From the NCBI RefSeq assembly GCF_900101475.1, contig NZ_FMZV01000007.1, positions 124,001 through 188,000 on the forward strand: a stretch of 64,000 nt of DNA. The letters are read 5' to 3'. A program made the translations under genes and the position numbers. The DNA is from Ruegeria marina. Its GTDB lineage: Bacteria > Pseudomonadota > Alphaproteobacteria > Rhodobacterales > Rhodobacteraceae. Of this stretch, positions 55,061 to 64,000 are shown piece by piece (within the stretch, counting starts at the first letter, position 1; every line of letters starts with the position of its first letter). The notes beneath the pieces are model-generated. The model was not told where the DNA came from, did no database searches, and saw only the letters and a list, made by a program, of their open reading frames with translations.

Positions 55061-56098
55061 TCAGCGAATGGTGTAGAGCAGGCCCACTCCTGCAGCATAG
55101 ACGACCAGCACGGCCCAACTGTCGATTCCCAGCCGGCCTATGGTCGTGTCCCGTCGCTCCACCAACCCGCTGACATATAACAAGGTGACGGTTGCGCCCA
55201 GAAGCGCCGCAACAGAAGCGAAGCTGCCGACTTGATTCAGGATCGGCTCATCCGGATAGGCGATATCGGTAAGGAAAAGGATCGCGACCGTCAGGATGTT
55301 CGTGCCGAAAATATTGCCGAACGCCATGGCGAAGCGCCGCAGCCGGACCGCGGCGACCAGGGACGAAATCTCTGGTAACGACGTTGTCAGGCCCAGGAAG
55401 GTGGCGCCGACGAACGAACCTCCAAGCCCCGATTGGTGTGCGATCGCGTCTCCGATGCGCGCCACTCCATACCCCGCTGCAAGGATCAGCGCCGCGCAAA
55501 GCACGATCCTCCGCGATGCGGCAGAGATCGAAAGCGGAATGGCGGTCTTTCCGGGAATGTCCCGCTTGCTTGGCAGATCGGTGGGTCGCCAACCGCTCCG
55601 ATCATTGCGCTCCTCAAGAAAGACGATCCAAAGCAGCAGGACGGTTGCACCGAAAAGGCCAAACGTCCATAGCCCGGCGCCGGCAAAGGCATGGTCGCCC
55701 ACAACCACGGCCACAGCCACGGCGACCAGCAGGACCGCCCCGAACAGACCTTGCAACAGCACCACTGGTTTGCCCGTCACGAAAGACAGGGCACGCCTGC
55801 CGAGGATCCAATCGCCAAGTGCCAGCACGACGATCTGAAGGGCGATCGAGCCCAAAAGGTTGTTGACGCCGAGTTTAGCGGCCCCTGTGAACCCGGCGCT
55901 GACAGACACGGCAACCTCGGGCAGCGAGGTGATGCCACCAAGAACCAGTGTTCCCAAAAGAAGCGATCCCAGTCCCGTCTTCTCCGAGATCGCATCGGCG
56001 GCTTGGGCCAGCGCCTGACCGGCCCACCAGATGATTGCAGAGGCGACGATGAAAGCCGCGATGTTCCCGGGCAATGGCAGCAAGCCGATCTCGATCAT
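55061..56098 (-). CDS. CaCA-family Na+/Ca2+ exchanger-like membrane protein
   Basis: A 345-aa, about ten-helix protein with the two inverted alpha-repeats of the CaCA superfamily: GGITSLPEVAVSVSAG (about residue 48) and GLTTSLPEISSLVAAV (about residue 250), each with the ion-binding TSLPE. It probably exchanges Ca2+ or another cation for Na+ or H+. The start at 56098 overlaps the acetyl-CoA hydrolase stop (ATGA), so it is the last gene of the fatty-acid operon. It ends seven bases from the convergent fusion gene. Confidence 0.88.
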   Translation of the reverse strand: MIEIGLLPLPGNIAAFIVASAIIWWAGQALAQAADAISEKTGLGSLLLGTLVLGGITSLPEVAVSVSAGFTGAAKLGVNNLLGSIALQIVVLALGDWILGRRALSFVTGKPVVLLQGLFGAVLLVAVAVAVVVGDHAFAGAGLWTFGLFGATVLLLWIVFLEERNDRSGWRPTDLPSKRDIPGKTAIPLSISAASRRIVLCAALILAAGYGVARIGDAIAHQSGLGGSFVGATFLGLTTSLPEISSLVAAVRLRRFAMAFGNIFGTNILTVAILFLTDIAYPDEPILNQVGSFASVAALLGATVTLLYVSGLVERRDTTIGRLGIDSWAVLVVYAAGVGLLYTIR

Positions 56099-57921
56099 CG
56101 CGGGCACCTGCGGAGGGCGCCGCGAACCAGGACAGCCATTGCGAGATCGCGAATGCCGGACGGTCTGGAAAGTCCCATCCGTTCCAGCAACGCGGCCTCG
56201 GTCCCGGAAACGCGGCGGAGACCCGCCACCAGATAGGGAAGAAGCGCCCGCAACGAGCCTCGCGCCTCTTTCAGCCGACCGAGCGCGGGCAGAAGCCGCT
56301 GCTCGGCCTCGGTGAAATCGGTGCCGAATGGAAATTCCGGCAGCTTCCCGTTTCGATATGGGCCGACCCATTGCTTCAGCCTGTCTGGCGTGTTGGAACG
56401 CGCGCGCTCAGGTATGGTGTAGTCGGCGGATACCTTTCCGGCAGACCGTGCCTTCGCCAGCAGTCCCTCCTGAAACCGGCTGTCGGCGATCTCGACCATG
56501 GCGGCGATGACTTCGGCATCGCTCTTGCCGCGCAGATCGGCGATACCGTATTCGGTCACCACGATATCGCGCATGTGGCGCGGCACCGTGGTGTGACCGT
56601 AGGTCCAGACAATGTTGCTCTCCACCCGGCCGCGCCTTGTCCGGGTGGCCGGCAGGGTGAGAATCGAGCGCGCGTCCTTCAGCGCAAAGGCCTGCTCGAC
56701 GAAATTGAACTGCCCGCCGACACCGCTCACGACCTGGCCGTCCTCGGTCGCATCCGAGGCCACCGCGCCCAGCAGCGTGGCCTTCATCGCCGCATTGACA
56801 AAGCGCGCTCCGGTCCGGGCATTACGCTTGTCGTCTTCTTCTCCGTAGAGAGCGTTGGTGAATGACACCGGCTCCATCGCGATGCCTGAACGCCGGTCGG
56901 ATGGCATCTCGCGAAGCCGACGGTAGAAATCCCGGGTTTCGACAAAGAAAGCCGCATGTATGGAGGCACCGCCAATCTTTCGCCGGATCACACCGGCCTC
57001 GAAGAGGCGCAGGATGCCCTCGACCAGCATTTCCGTCACAGCGTAGAGACCGATCTCGAAGGATCCTGTTTCCCGGAACCGCTCGCCGAGGAAAAAGGGA
57101 CAAGCGCGCCAGATGTCGGACAAATCGCACGCGTCGCGCAGGAGAAGCGCATGCGCGACGGCATCGCCCAGGCTGCCGATGCCGATCTGCAAAGTGCCGC
57201 CATCCGGGATAGTTCGCGAGACGTGAAGCCCGATGGCGTGCTCCACATCGCCTACAGGTTGACGAACGGCCGAGAAAAGCTCGAAAGGCTCGTCTGGCGC
57301 GAGAGCGAAATCGGCCTCGTCGGTTTCGATCAGAGCGCTGCCGCCCATCGGTGGAAGCTCGGCGTTGGTCTCGACAGCCAGGATGAAATCTAGCGTTCCT
57401 GCTCGTCGCATGTCGAGCAGATCGCAGGTGATGTCGGGGTTGCAGGAAAGGCTGAAGCCGTTCGCCATCGGGGCGACCAGTTGCAGCACGAGGTTCGGCC
57501 GCGCGCCCGTCAGCACGTCGAGCGCGTGCGTATAATTCGCCGACACATAGCGCGTCTGCGAGTCTTCGATGCCAAGCCAGCGCCCCGCCAGCAAGAAGAA
57601 TTCATGCACCTCGATGTTCGGCGGCATGCGGTGCTCGCGTAGCCAGGTCGCGTAATCGACTTGCGGATAAGCGCCGAAAAGGCGGTCGAGCGCCGGCTCC
57701 AGAAATCTACTGCCCAAGGGATCGGACGGGGCCGGACGCTCGAGCGTCAGAGCGGTGAAGATCGACAGATGCAGATCGGGCCGCCGGGCAACCAAGCCTG
57801 TCAGCGCGTTGACCAATGTGACGGGCTTGCCAAGCCCCAGCGGCAAGGCCAGCCGGATATCCGGCCCGACCCGGCCTACGATATCTTCTGCAATCTCTGC
57901 GGCACCGTAGTTTTTCTTCAT
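56095..57921 (-). CDS. Acetyl-CoA hydrolase/CoA-transferase family protein
   Basis: The 608-aa protein of the acetyl-CoA hydrolase/4-hydroxybutyrate CoA-transferase family has LQIGIGSLGDAVAHALL in the middle and GVGGQFNFVEQAF and VVTEYGIADLRGKSDAEV in the C-terminal half. It has a C-terminal extension of about 110 residues past the usual end. It would move CoA between short acyl groups or hydrolyse acyl-CoA. GAGGTGAGCC precedes the ATG, eight bases after the fadJ-type stop. Confidence 0.85.
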   Translation of the reverse strand: MKKNYGAAEIAEDIVGRVGPDIRLALPLGLGKPVTLVNALTGLVARRPDLHLSIFTALTLERPAPSDPLGSRFLEPALDRLFGAYPQVDYATWLREHRMPPNIEVHEFFLLAGRWLGIEDSQTRYVSANYTHALDVLTGARPNLVLQLVAPMANGFSLSCNPDITCDLLDMRRAGTLDFILAVETNAELPPMGGSALIETDEADFALAPDEPFELFSAVRQPVGDVEHAIGLHVSRTIPDGGTLQIGIGSLGDAVAHALLLRDACDLSDIWRACPFFLGERFRETGSFEIGLYAVTEMLVEGILRLFEAGVIRRKIGGASIHAAFFVETRDFYRRLREMPSDRRSGIAMEPVSFTNALYGEEDDKRNARTGARFVNAAMKATLLGAVASDATEDGQVVSGVGGQFNFVEQAFALKDARSILTLPATRTRRGRVESNIVWTYGHTTVPRHMRDIVVTEYGIADLRGKSDAEVIAAMVEIADSRFQEGLLAKARSAGKVSADYTIPERARSNTPDRLKQWVGPYRNGKLPEFPFGTDFTEAEQRLLPALGRLKEARGSLRALLPYLVAGLRRVSGTEAALLERMGLSRPSGIRDLAMAVLVRGALRRCPR

Positions 57922-57929
57922 GGCTCACC

Positions 57930-60008
57930 TCAGTCGAGGTCTGCCCAACCCTCGTCGGGTCGGAACCGCGGCCCATGCTTGTCGGACAATTTCAGGAGTC
58001 GCGCGCGGACCTCTGCAAGTCCCCGAGACCTCGCATACCGGATCGGACCGCCGCGGAACGGGGCGAAGCCGGTTGCGAAGATCATCGCGGCATCTATGTC
58101 ATCTGCATTGCGCACAACCCCCTTGCGAAGGCATTCGACACAGGCATCGCACATCGCGAGGATCAACCGGTCGGTCAGGTCCCGCGAAAGGACAGCGTCA
58201 GCGCCCGCTTTCGGTTCGGGCGTTCCGCTTGACCAGTCGTAGAACCCCTGTCCTGCCTTCTTGCCCGTGTTACCCTTCTCCACCATGTCGCGCAGGCGCC
58301 GGGGAATTTCGGGCATCGGTCTGTCGAGTTGATCTGTAAGGCTCTTGGCGACGTCGAGACATATGTCCAGCCCGATCTGGTCGGCGAGCGTGACCGGTCC
58401 CATCGGCATGCCAAAGTCGAGCATGGCCGCGTCGATGGCCTCCCTGTCCACCCCCTCCTCCACCAGGATCAGCGCTTCCAGCAGGTATGGCATGAGCGCG
58501 CGATTGACGAGAAAGCCCGGTTCGTCTGCGACCCGAACGGGCAACCGGTCGATCTCGCGGCAAAAGGCGGCCAGTCGATCGAGGATCACGTCATCGGTTG
58601 CGCCCTGGGCGCCGACCTCGATCAGTTGCATCCTGGACGCCGGGTTGAAAAAGTGCAGCCCGGCGAAGTTGGCAGGGTCAGCGAGTCCATCCGCCAGAAC
58701 CGCCAGACGAAGGCTGGAGGTGTTGGATGCCAGGATCGCCCCTTTTTTCATGGTGCGTCCCAACTTGTCATAGATCTTCCGCTTGAGTTCCGCGTCCTCC
58801 GGCACCGCCTCGATCACGAGGTCTGCGCAGGCCGCTCCATATCCGTTCGGGTCCGGCATCATGCGGTCGAGAGCGTCGCGCTTTTCGGGAGGATCCAGAT
58901 GCTCGGTTTCGCAAATCTCGGCGGCCTTCCGAACCGCACTGCCCAAGGCATCGAGCGACAGGTCGCTCAGCGTGACCCGGCAGCCCTTTATCGCCGCCCA
59001 GGCGGCGATCTCGCGCCCCATTTCACCCGCGCCCACGACATGAACATGCTTGATACGGCTCTCTGCATCATGACCACGCTTCAGCTGCTGTCGCAGAAAG
59101 AACGCGCGAACGAGATTCTTCGCGGTATCCGTTTTCAGCAGTTTCGCGAAGGAGGCGATTTCCGCCTCCTGCATTTTGGCCGGGTCACCGCCGTGGTTTT
59201 CCCAGAGATCGATCAGGCGATAAGGCGCCGGATAATGGTCCTCCCGGACCTTTTCGGCGATCGTCGACCGCATGCGACGCGCCGCGACAGCGCGGCCGGG
59301 CGCTGTCCCGAGCACCCATTCGACGGCGCCAAGACCCCGCCCCGGCAGCGCGTCGATTGCGGCCCGAACGGCCGCCGCCAGGTGGCGCTCCTCGGTCACC
59401 TCATCGAAGATACCGAGGCTGAGCGCCTTGGCTGTGTGCGCCGTATTTCCGGCCAGCATGAGCGTCATGGCCTCGTCTGGAGCAATCAGCGCAGTCAGGC
59501 GGAATGTTCCGCCCAGGCCAGGATGCAGACCCAGCCGAACCTCGGGAAAGCCAACAGACGCGCCCTTGATGGCGATGCGTGAATCACAGGCAAGCGCCAG
59601 TTCCAGCCCGGCGCCGAGCGCGGCGCCATGGATGACCGCGACCGTGGGGCAACCGAGCGCTTCCAGCCGGTCCAGCACAGCGTGACCCCGGCGCAGAAGC
59701 GCCTCGGCCTCGTCCCCCGCAAGCTCCGCGAGATCGTTGATATCCGCTCCGGCCGCAAAGCCGCCTGGTTTGGCCGAACGGATGACGCATCCCCGCGGCG
59801 GATCCGCCTCGAGCGCGTCGAGCAGGCGATCAAGCCCCTCCAAAGTCTCGGCGGAAACGGTATTGGTTCCGCTGCCCGGCCTGTCGAGCACCAGCCATGC
59901 GATGCCCCCCGGATCGCGCGCCATGCGCCAGTGACCCTTGCGTGCGGCTTCCCAAGCGCGCCCGAGTTCGAGCCGGTTCGCGTCAAGATGATCGGCTACG
60001 CTGCGCAT
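57930..60008 (-). CDS. FadJ/FadB-type 3-hydroxyacyl-CoA dehydrogenase/enoyl-CoA hydratase
   Basis: A 692-aa bifunctional beta-oxidation enzyme. The N-terminal crotonase (about 30-220; HGAALGAGLELALACD, GFPEVRLGLHPGLGGTFRL) hydrates enoyl-CoA. The central Rossmann domain (about 318-500; VHVVGAGEMGREIA) and the two C-terminal helical domains oxidise 3-hydroxyacyl-CoA. The start at 60008 shares one base with the thiolase stop (TGATG); the frame upstream is thiolase antisense-phase noise. It forms a trifunctional-type pair with the thiolase. Confidence 0.93.
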   Translation of the reverse strand: MRSVADHLDANRLELGRAWEAARKGHWRMARDPGGIAWLVLDRPGSGTNTVSAETLEGLDRLLDALEADPPRGCVIRSAKPGGFAAGADINDLAELAGDEAEALLRRGHAVLDRLEALGCPTVAVIHGAALGAGLELALACDSRIAIKGASVGFPEVRLGLHPGLGGTFRLTALIAPDEAMTLMLAGNTAHTAKALSLGIFDEVTEERHLAAAVRAAIDALPGRGLGAVEWVLGTAPGRAVAARRMRSTIAEKVREDHYPAPYRLIDLWENHGGDPAKMQEAEIASFAKLLKTDTAKNLVRAFFLRQQLKRGHDAESRIKHVHVVGAGEMGREIAAWAAIKGCRVTLSDLSLDALGSAVRKAAEICETEHLDPPEKRDALDRMMPDPNGYGAACADLVIEAVPEDAELKRKIYDKLGRTMKKGAILASNTSSLRLAVLADGLADPANFAGLHFFNPASRMQLIEVGAQGATDDVILDRLAAFCREIDRLPVRVADEPGFLVNRALMPYLLEALILVEEGVDREAIDAAMLDFGMPMGPVTLADQIGLDICLDVAKSLTDQLDRPMPEIPRRLRDMVEKGNTGKKAGQGFYDWSSGTPEPKAGADAVLSRDLTDRLILAMCDACVECLRKGVVRNADDIDAAMIFATGFAPFRGGPIRYARSRGLAEVRARLLKLSDKHGPRFRPDEGWADLD

Positions 60009-61285
60009 CAGGTGGCCTCCAGAAGCATCGCGCCACCCTGTCCACCGCCGATGCATTCGGTCGCCACGCCACGACGGTGGCCGAGCCTCTGCATGGCATT
60101 CGCAAGGTGCAAGGCGATACGGTTGCCGCTGGTGCCGACCGGATGCCCGAGCGCAATCGCACCGCCATCGACATTGAGCCGATTGCGGTCGATGCTGCCG
60201 AAGGTCCCATCCAGGTCGAGCACATCGCGGCAAAACTCCTCATCCTGCCACGCGGCCAGGCAAGCGAGCACCTGGGCGGCGAAGGCCTCGTTGATCTCCC
60301 AAAGGTCGACGTCGTTGCAGGCGATATCCAGACGCCGCAGCATCCTTGTTGCGCTGACCACGGGGCCCAGACCCATGTACTCGGGCGCGAGCGCGGACCA
60401 TTCGCTGTCGATGATACGAGCCATCGGTGTCAACCCATGGGCTCCCACGGCCTTCTCCGAGGCCAGCACGACCCAGCTTGCCCCGTCGGTGATCTGCGAG
60501 GCGTTTCCGGGCGTGACCTTGCCGTACGGCTGTTCGAAAGCGGGGCTCAGGGATGCCAATGTCTCAATGTCACTGTCGGAGCGCAGACCGTCATCCCTTG
60601 AGTAGACGGTGCCCTCCAGGTCGATGGCCGGCTCGATCTCCAGCCAACCTTCATCCTGCGCGCGCTCGAGACGCCGGTGACTTTCCAACGCGTAGGCGTC
60701 GGCTGCGGCCCTGGAAATCCCGAAACGATAGGCCAGCAACTCGGCGGTCTGCCCCATGTTCAAACCGCTGATCGGGTCGGTCAGGCCGCGCTCCAGCCCG
60801 ATGACAGGCTTGAGAAAATCGGCGCGGATCCGCGCGAGGTGTCGGGCGCGTTCGGCAAGACCCGCGGCCTGCGCCATGTCGGAATACCATTCGACGGCCG
60901 CCTGCCTGAGCACGAGCGGTGTGTGGCTGAGCGCCTCGGTGCCGCCAGCCAGCACGACGTCACACTGCCCGGCCTCGATGTACCGAAATCCGGTGTCGAT
61001 GGACTGCATTCCCGAACCGCAGTTGATCTGCACCGTGAAGGCGACCTGATCGGCCCCGAGTCCGAGGCGCAGGGCAGCGACCCGGGCGGGATTCATCTCG
61101 TCCGCAATCACGTTCACGCAGCCGAGGATCACCAGATCGATGGCGTCCGGTCCGAACGGCTGCCGTACCAGAAGCGGACGCCCTGCCTGGACCGCAAGAT
61201 CAACAGGCGTGAAGGGGCCCGGTCTGCCCCGTGCCTTCAGGAACGGCGTACGCGCCCCGTCGACGATATAGACGGGTCTGGTCAT
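60008..61285 (-). CDS. FadI-type acetyl-CoA C-acyltransferase (thiolase)
   Basis: A 425-aa thiolase with nucleophilic Cys in INCGSGMQSI (about residue 90), the WEINEAFAAQVL segment, His in GHPVGTSGNR and the second Cys in ECIGGGQGGA. It resembles the FadI/trifunctional-beta branch more than biosynthetic acetoacetyl-CoA thiolases. It overlaps fadE by four bases and the FadJ-type gene by one, giving the order E-I-J. Confidence 0.93.
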   Translation of the reverse strand: MTRPVYIVDGARTPFLKARGRPGPFTPVDLAVQAGRPLLVRQPFGPDAIDLVILGCVNVIADEMNPARVAALRLGLGADQVAFTVQINCGSGMQSIDTGFRYIEAGQCDVVLAGGTEALSHTPLVLRQAAVEWYSDMAQAAGLAERARHLARIRADFLKPVIGLERGLTDPISGLNMGQTAELLAYRFGISRAAADAYALESHRRLERAQDEGWLEIEPAIDLEGTVYSRDDGLRSDSDIETLASLSPAFEQPYGKVTPGNASQITDGASWVVLASEKAVGAHGLTPMARIIDSEWSALAPEYMGLGPVVSATRMLRRLDIACNDVDLWEINEAFAAQVLACLAAWQDEEFCRDVLDLDGTFGSIDRNRLNVDGGAIALGHPVGTSGNRIALHLANAMQRLGHRRGVATECIGGGQGGAMLLEAT

Positions 61286-63531
61286 TTTGCGTCCCCCCTG
61301 GAAGCCGGTTCCATGTCGTCAGCCGCGCGGGAGTTTCTGGAAATCTCTTCGGGCGCAAAAGCATCCACGGCAACAACCTCCCGCACGGCCTCTTCGGCCT
61401 CGATGAGCTTGTCGCGATCAGTCTCCGAGAGGATACCGGCGGCAAGTGCCGCTTCGGCACCCAGACCGGTCTCGTGGAGCTTGGCGCGCAAAGGCTCGGT
61501 CTCGGCGACGAGACCATAGGCCCGGTTCAGAAGCGCGACTCCATCGCGGTCGCACCCTTCGAAGATGCGCCCGGTGATACGCTCGCGGGTCGCCGAGGGT
61601 GTGAACAGCAACTCTGCACATGCCTCGGTAAGTTCATCATCGGGGCCACGACCCGTCGCGGCCGGACGGCACAAGAGCCTCGCCATGACGGGCAAGACCC
61701 GGCCCGGCAGATTGGCCAGAACCGCGTCGAGGCTGCGGCCGATACGCGCGAAAGCCAGATGCGCATTGTACTCGACCAGAGGAAAATCGGCCTCCTGCCG
61801 ACCCTCTGCTTCCCAGCGGTTCAGGACCGAGGTGAGGATGTAGAGTTCCGACAGAACGTCCCCCAAACGGCCCGAAACCATCTCGCGCCGCTTGAGGTTG
61901 CCGCCGAGAGTCAGGAAGGCCGCCTCGACGATGAGGGCAAATGACGCCGACCACCGCGACGCCTGCCTATAGAAAGGCGTTGCCCGTCCCGCGCGTGGCG
62001 CTGGCGCGAACCGGGCAGCGGTCCAGGCGCGAAATGCCGCGCGCGTCACCGTTTTCGCGAGATGCGCCACATGAGCCCAGAAATGCCGATCGAAGGCTTC
62101 CAGAGACGCCGCCTGATCCTCGAGATCCAATGCACGCAATTCGTCCAGAAGATGCGGATGCGCCCGGATCGCGCCCTGCCCAAAAATAATCAGAGACCGC
62201 GTCAGGATATTCGCGCCCTCGACCGTTATGCCGATAGGAACTGCACGATAGAGTGGCGACAGATAATTCCGGGGGCCATCGATGACGGCCTTTCCCGCAT
62301 GCACGTCCATCGCATCATTCAACGCATGGCGCATGACTTCGGTCGCATTGGACTTCATGATCGCCGAAATCACCGCGGGCTTGTGGCCCGCGTCGATCCC
62401 CGCGCAGGTCAGGTGCCGTGCGGCGTCGAGCCGGTAAGCCGCACCGGCGAGCCGGGCCATGGGTTCCTGTACGCCGCCGAATTTTCCGATCGGGATGCCA
62501 AACTGTTCGCGCACCCGGGCATATGCACCGGTCGCGTGCGCGCAAAGTGCCGCCGCCGCACAAGCAAGCGAAGGCAGCGAGATACCCCTCCCGGCGGCAA
62601 GAGCGGACATCAGCATTTCCCATCCGTGCCCGGCCTGATCCGCCCCGCCGATAATATGGTCGACCGGGACAAATACGTTCTCTCCCGAGATTGGCCCGTT
62701 CTGGAACATCGTGCCGGAGGGAATGTGCCGGTCCCCGCGGCTGATTCCATGAAGATCCGCCGGAACCAGCACACAGGTGATCCCGAGGTCTTCCGCACCA
62801 CCGAGAAGTCCATCGGGGTCCTTCAACCGAAACGCAAGACCGAGAAGCGTGCAAACCGGAGCGAGGCTGATGTATCGCTTGGAAAAGGACAGCCGGATGC
62901 CGAGCGTCTCCTTGCCATCGAACGTGTCCCGGCAGACAACCCCTGTATCGGTCATCGAGGCGGCGTCGGATCCGGCCGTCTCGCTCGTCAATCCGAAGGC
63001 CGGCAACTCGCGCCCATCCGCAAGCCGTGGCAGCCATTTGCGCTGTTGTTCCTCGGTACCGAATTGAAGGAGCAGTTCGCCCGGCCCAAGCGAATTCGGG
63101 ACCATCACGGTGACTGCTGCCACAATCGACCGGGAGGCGATGAGCCGGATCACTTCGGAGTGGGCATAGGCGGAAAACCCGAGCCCGCCGTAGTCTTCGG
63201 GAATGATCATGCCGAAAAATCGGTGTTCGCGCAGAAAATCCCACACCTCTTCGGGCAAGTCTTTCCGCAAGTGATTGATGTCCCAATCGTCGAGCATCCT
63301 GCACAACTCGCGGCACGGGCCGTCGAGGAAGTCCCGTTCAGCCGTGCTCAGTTCCGACCTGCCTACCTTCCGCAACAGCGACCAATCGGGTTGGCCTGAG
63401 AACAATTCGGCCTCCCACCATATGTCACCCGCGTCTATCGCCGCCGCCTCGGTATCCGACAGCCCGGGAAGCGTCTTGCGCGCGATGCGATAGAGGGGCA
63501 GCGTCAGAACGCGTTGACGAAAGCTTGGCAT
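61282..63531 (-). CDS. fadE: FadE-type acyl-CoA dehydrogenase
   Basis: A 749-aa acyl-CoA dehydrogenase of the long FadE type: acyl-CoA dehydrogenase domains to about residue 480 (GMIIPEDYGGLGFSAYAHSE, LTSETAGSDAASM, ITVEGANILTRSLIIFGQG) followed by the DUF1974 C-terminal domain. It starts beta-oxidation of medium/long acyl-CoA. The ATG at 63531 has AGGAGG five bases before it; a TTG one codon earlier is disfavoured. It is first in the overlapping operon. Confidence 0.93.
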   Translation of the reverse strand: MPSFRQRVLTLPLYRIARKTLPGLSDTEAAAIDAGDIWWEAELFSGQPDWSLLRKVGRSELSTAERDFLDGPCRELCRMLDDWDINHLRKDLPEEVWDFLREHRFFGMIIPEDYGGLGFSAYAHSEVIRLIASRSIVAAVTVMVPNSLGPGELLLQFGTEEQQRKWLPRLADGRELPAFGLTSETAGSDAASMTDTGVVCRDTFDGKETLGIRLSFSKRYISLAPVCTLLGLAFRLKDPDGLLGGAEDLGITCVLVPADLHGISRGDRHIPSGTMFQNGPISGENVFVPVDHIIGGADQAGHGWEMLMSALAAGRGISLPSLACAAAALCAHATGAYARVREQFGIPIGKFGGVQEPMARLAGAAYRLDAARHLTCAGIDAGHKPAVISAIMKSNATEVMRHALNDAMDVHAGKAVIDGPRNYLSPLYRAVPIGITVEGANILTRSLIIFGQGAIRAHPHLLDELRALDLEDQAASLEAFDRHFWAHVAHLAKTVTRAAFRAWTAARFAPAPRAGRATPFYRQASRWSASFALIVEAAFLTLGGNLKRREMVSGRLGDVLSELYILTSVLNRWEAEGRQEADFPLVEYNAHLAFARIGRSLDAVLANLPGRVLPVMARLLCRPAATGRGPDDELTEACAELLFTPSATRERITGRIFEGCDRDGVALLNRAYGLVAETEPLRAKLHETGLGAEAALAAGILSETDRDKLIEAEEAVREVVAVDAFAPEEISRNSRAADDMEPASRGDAK

Positions 63532-63728
63532 CAATCCTCCTGGTTAATGAACGCGGAATGGCCCCTCGCGTTGCCGGCGGCGGCAATTACCGCGCCTGGC
63601 TGCCTCGATGCGCATGAGACGCAAATGCTTCCGGCCGGAGGGGTTTGCGATCCACTACAACGTCAACGGGTGACATCCCCCGACGTACAGCGGCAGCGCT
63701 GGCCCCCCAGCGCGGGCATGCCGATCAA
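63532..63728. promoter_or_regulatory. Region between the MgtC-family gene and fadE
   Basis: About 197 bases that should contain the fadE promoter. Only the AGGAGG ribosome site next to fadE is clear. No strong palindrome, terminator hairpin or open frame with coding character is visible. Confidence 0.4.
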
Positions 63729-64000
63729 TCAATTCCGCTCGCCGGATTTGTCCTTGGAATTCGGGTCACGGGTGCCGATCGCCATTTCGAACGCCTTGAG
63801 CACCCGGATGACGATTAACGCGAGAACCGTCGCCGCACTGGCAAGGATCCAGAGCCCCAAGCCGCAGGACAGACCGACTGCTCCAGCCAGCCACATCCCC
63901 GCGCCCGTCGTAAGCCCCCTCACCTCGCCCCGCGCGAAAATGATCAAGCCGGCGGCCAGGAATGCAACGCCCTGCGTCACGGCTTCGACCAGACGCACCG
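63729..64000 (-). CDS. MgtC/SapB-family membrane protein (5' part outside the window)
   Basis: Ninety codons are open to the right edge. Residues include QGVAFLAAGLIIFARGEVRGLTTGAGMWLAGAVGLSCGLG, quoted here only as the family region at about 63800-63990: GAG/AAG-I helix, RGLTT and AxGLxxG, all typical of MgtC. A GTG at 63998 is more likely an internal valine than a start, because MgtC proteins have two further helices before this region. The C-tail is basic (DPNSKDKSGERN). It reads toward fadE. Confidence 0.75.
   Translation of the reverse strand, partial: VRLVEAVTQGVAFLAAGLIIFARGEVRGLTTGAGMWLAGAVGLSCGLGLWILASAATVLALIVIRVLKAFEMAIGTRDPNSKDKSGERN

Overview
The window looks like chromosome or megaplasmid DNA of a facultatively denitrifying, CO-oxidising alphaproteobacterium, most probably Rhodobacteraceae (Roseobacter/Paracoccus-like). 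The reasons are the Paracoccus-type nir order (nirS-E-C-F-DL-G-H-J-N with a fused nirDL), a form I CO dehydrogenase operon, TRAP and ABC uptake systems, high GC, and dense operons with ATGA stop/start overlaps. No rRNA, tRNA, CRISPR array, insertion sequence or phage gene was seen.

Layout. (1) 1-16.1 kb: denitrification. norCBQD reads leftward and leaves the window inside norD. A ZntB-type metal transporter and nnrS follow. The complete nir operon (cytochrome cd1 plus heme d1 assembly) reads rightward and ends with a small unknown membrane protein. The same 14-bp NnrR/Dnr-type box lies upstream of norC and in the nnrS/nirS divergent region. (2) 16.1-22.6 kb: polyamine ABC importer, gamma-aminobutyraldehyde-type dehydrogenase and a LysR regulator. 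(3) 22.7-29.2 kb: malonate system, a GntR regulator divergent from a TRAP transporter with malonyl-CoA decarboxylase and malonyl-CoA synthetase (matR-matPQMAB type). (4) 29.3-34.4 kb: crotonase, ADP-forming acyl-CoA synthetase, acyl-CoA dehydrogenase and a GlxA/AraC regulator, probably for a carnitine/betainyl-CoA-like substrate. (5) 34.3-36.4 kb: a DUF1612-like HTH protein and a class IV aminotransferase. (6) 36.5-45.1 kb: MHYT-LytTR regulator, coxMSL, coxDEF, a 33-codon unknown ORF and coxG. (7) 45.1-47.9 kb: class III aminotransferase and a PuuA-like glutamine synthetase. (8) 47.9-55.1 kb: less dense, with yidD, a YqhA-like membrane protein, a Rossmann NAD-binding protein, a glutaredoxin-MauE fusion, a CBS protein and an 826-aa epimerase-SPW-VKOR fusion. 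(9) 55.1-64 kb: a tightly overlapping fatty-acid oxidation operon (fadE, thiolase, fadJ-type enzyme, acetyl-CoA hydrolase/transferase family protein) ending in a Na+/Ca2+-exchanger-family gene, and the 3' end of an MgtC-family gene.

How it fits together. The organism would respire nitrite and NO when oxygen is short, with NO-responsive control suggested by the shared boxes. It would supplement energy from CO and use polyamines, malonate, a betainyl-CoA-like compound and fatty acids as carbon or nitrogen sources. Two themes recur. First, strong hairpins sit between the abundant product gene and the following genes in four operons (nirS/nirE, the potF-like gene/ATPase, matP/matQ, coxL/coxD). 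Second, clear operator-like repeats sit beside the matching regulator genes, most notably a 13-bp direct repeat with 21-bp period between the MHYT-LytTR gene and coxM. The most novel-looking block is 48.6-55.1 kb, where several membrane proteins with thiol-redox or nucleotide-binding domains cluster. All calls come from reading the sequence; no database search was run.
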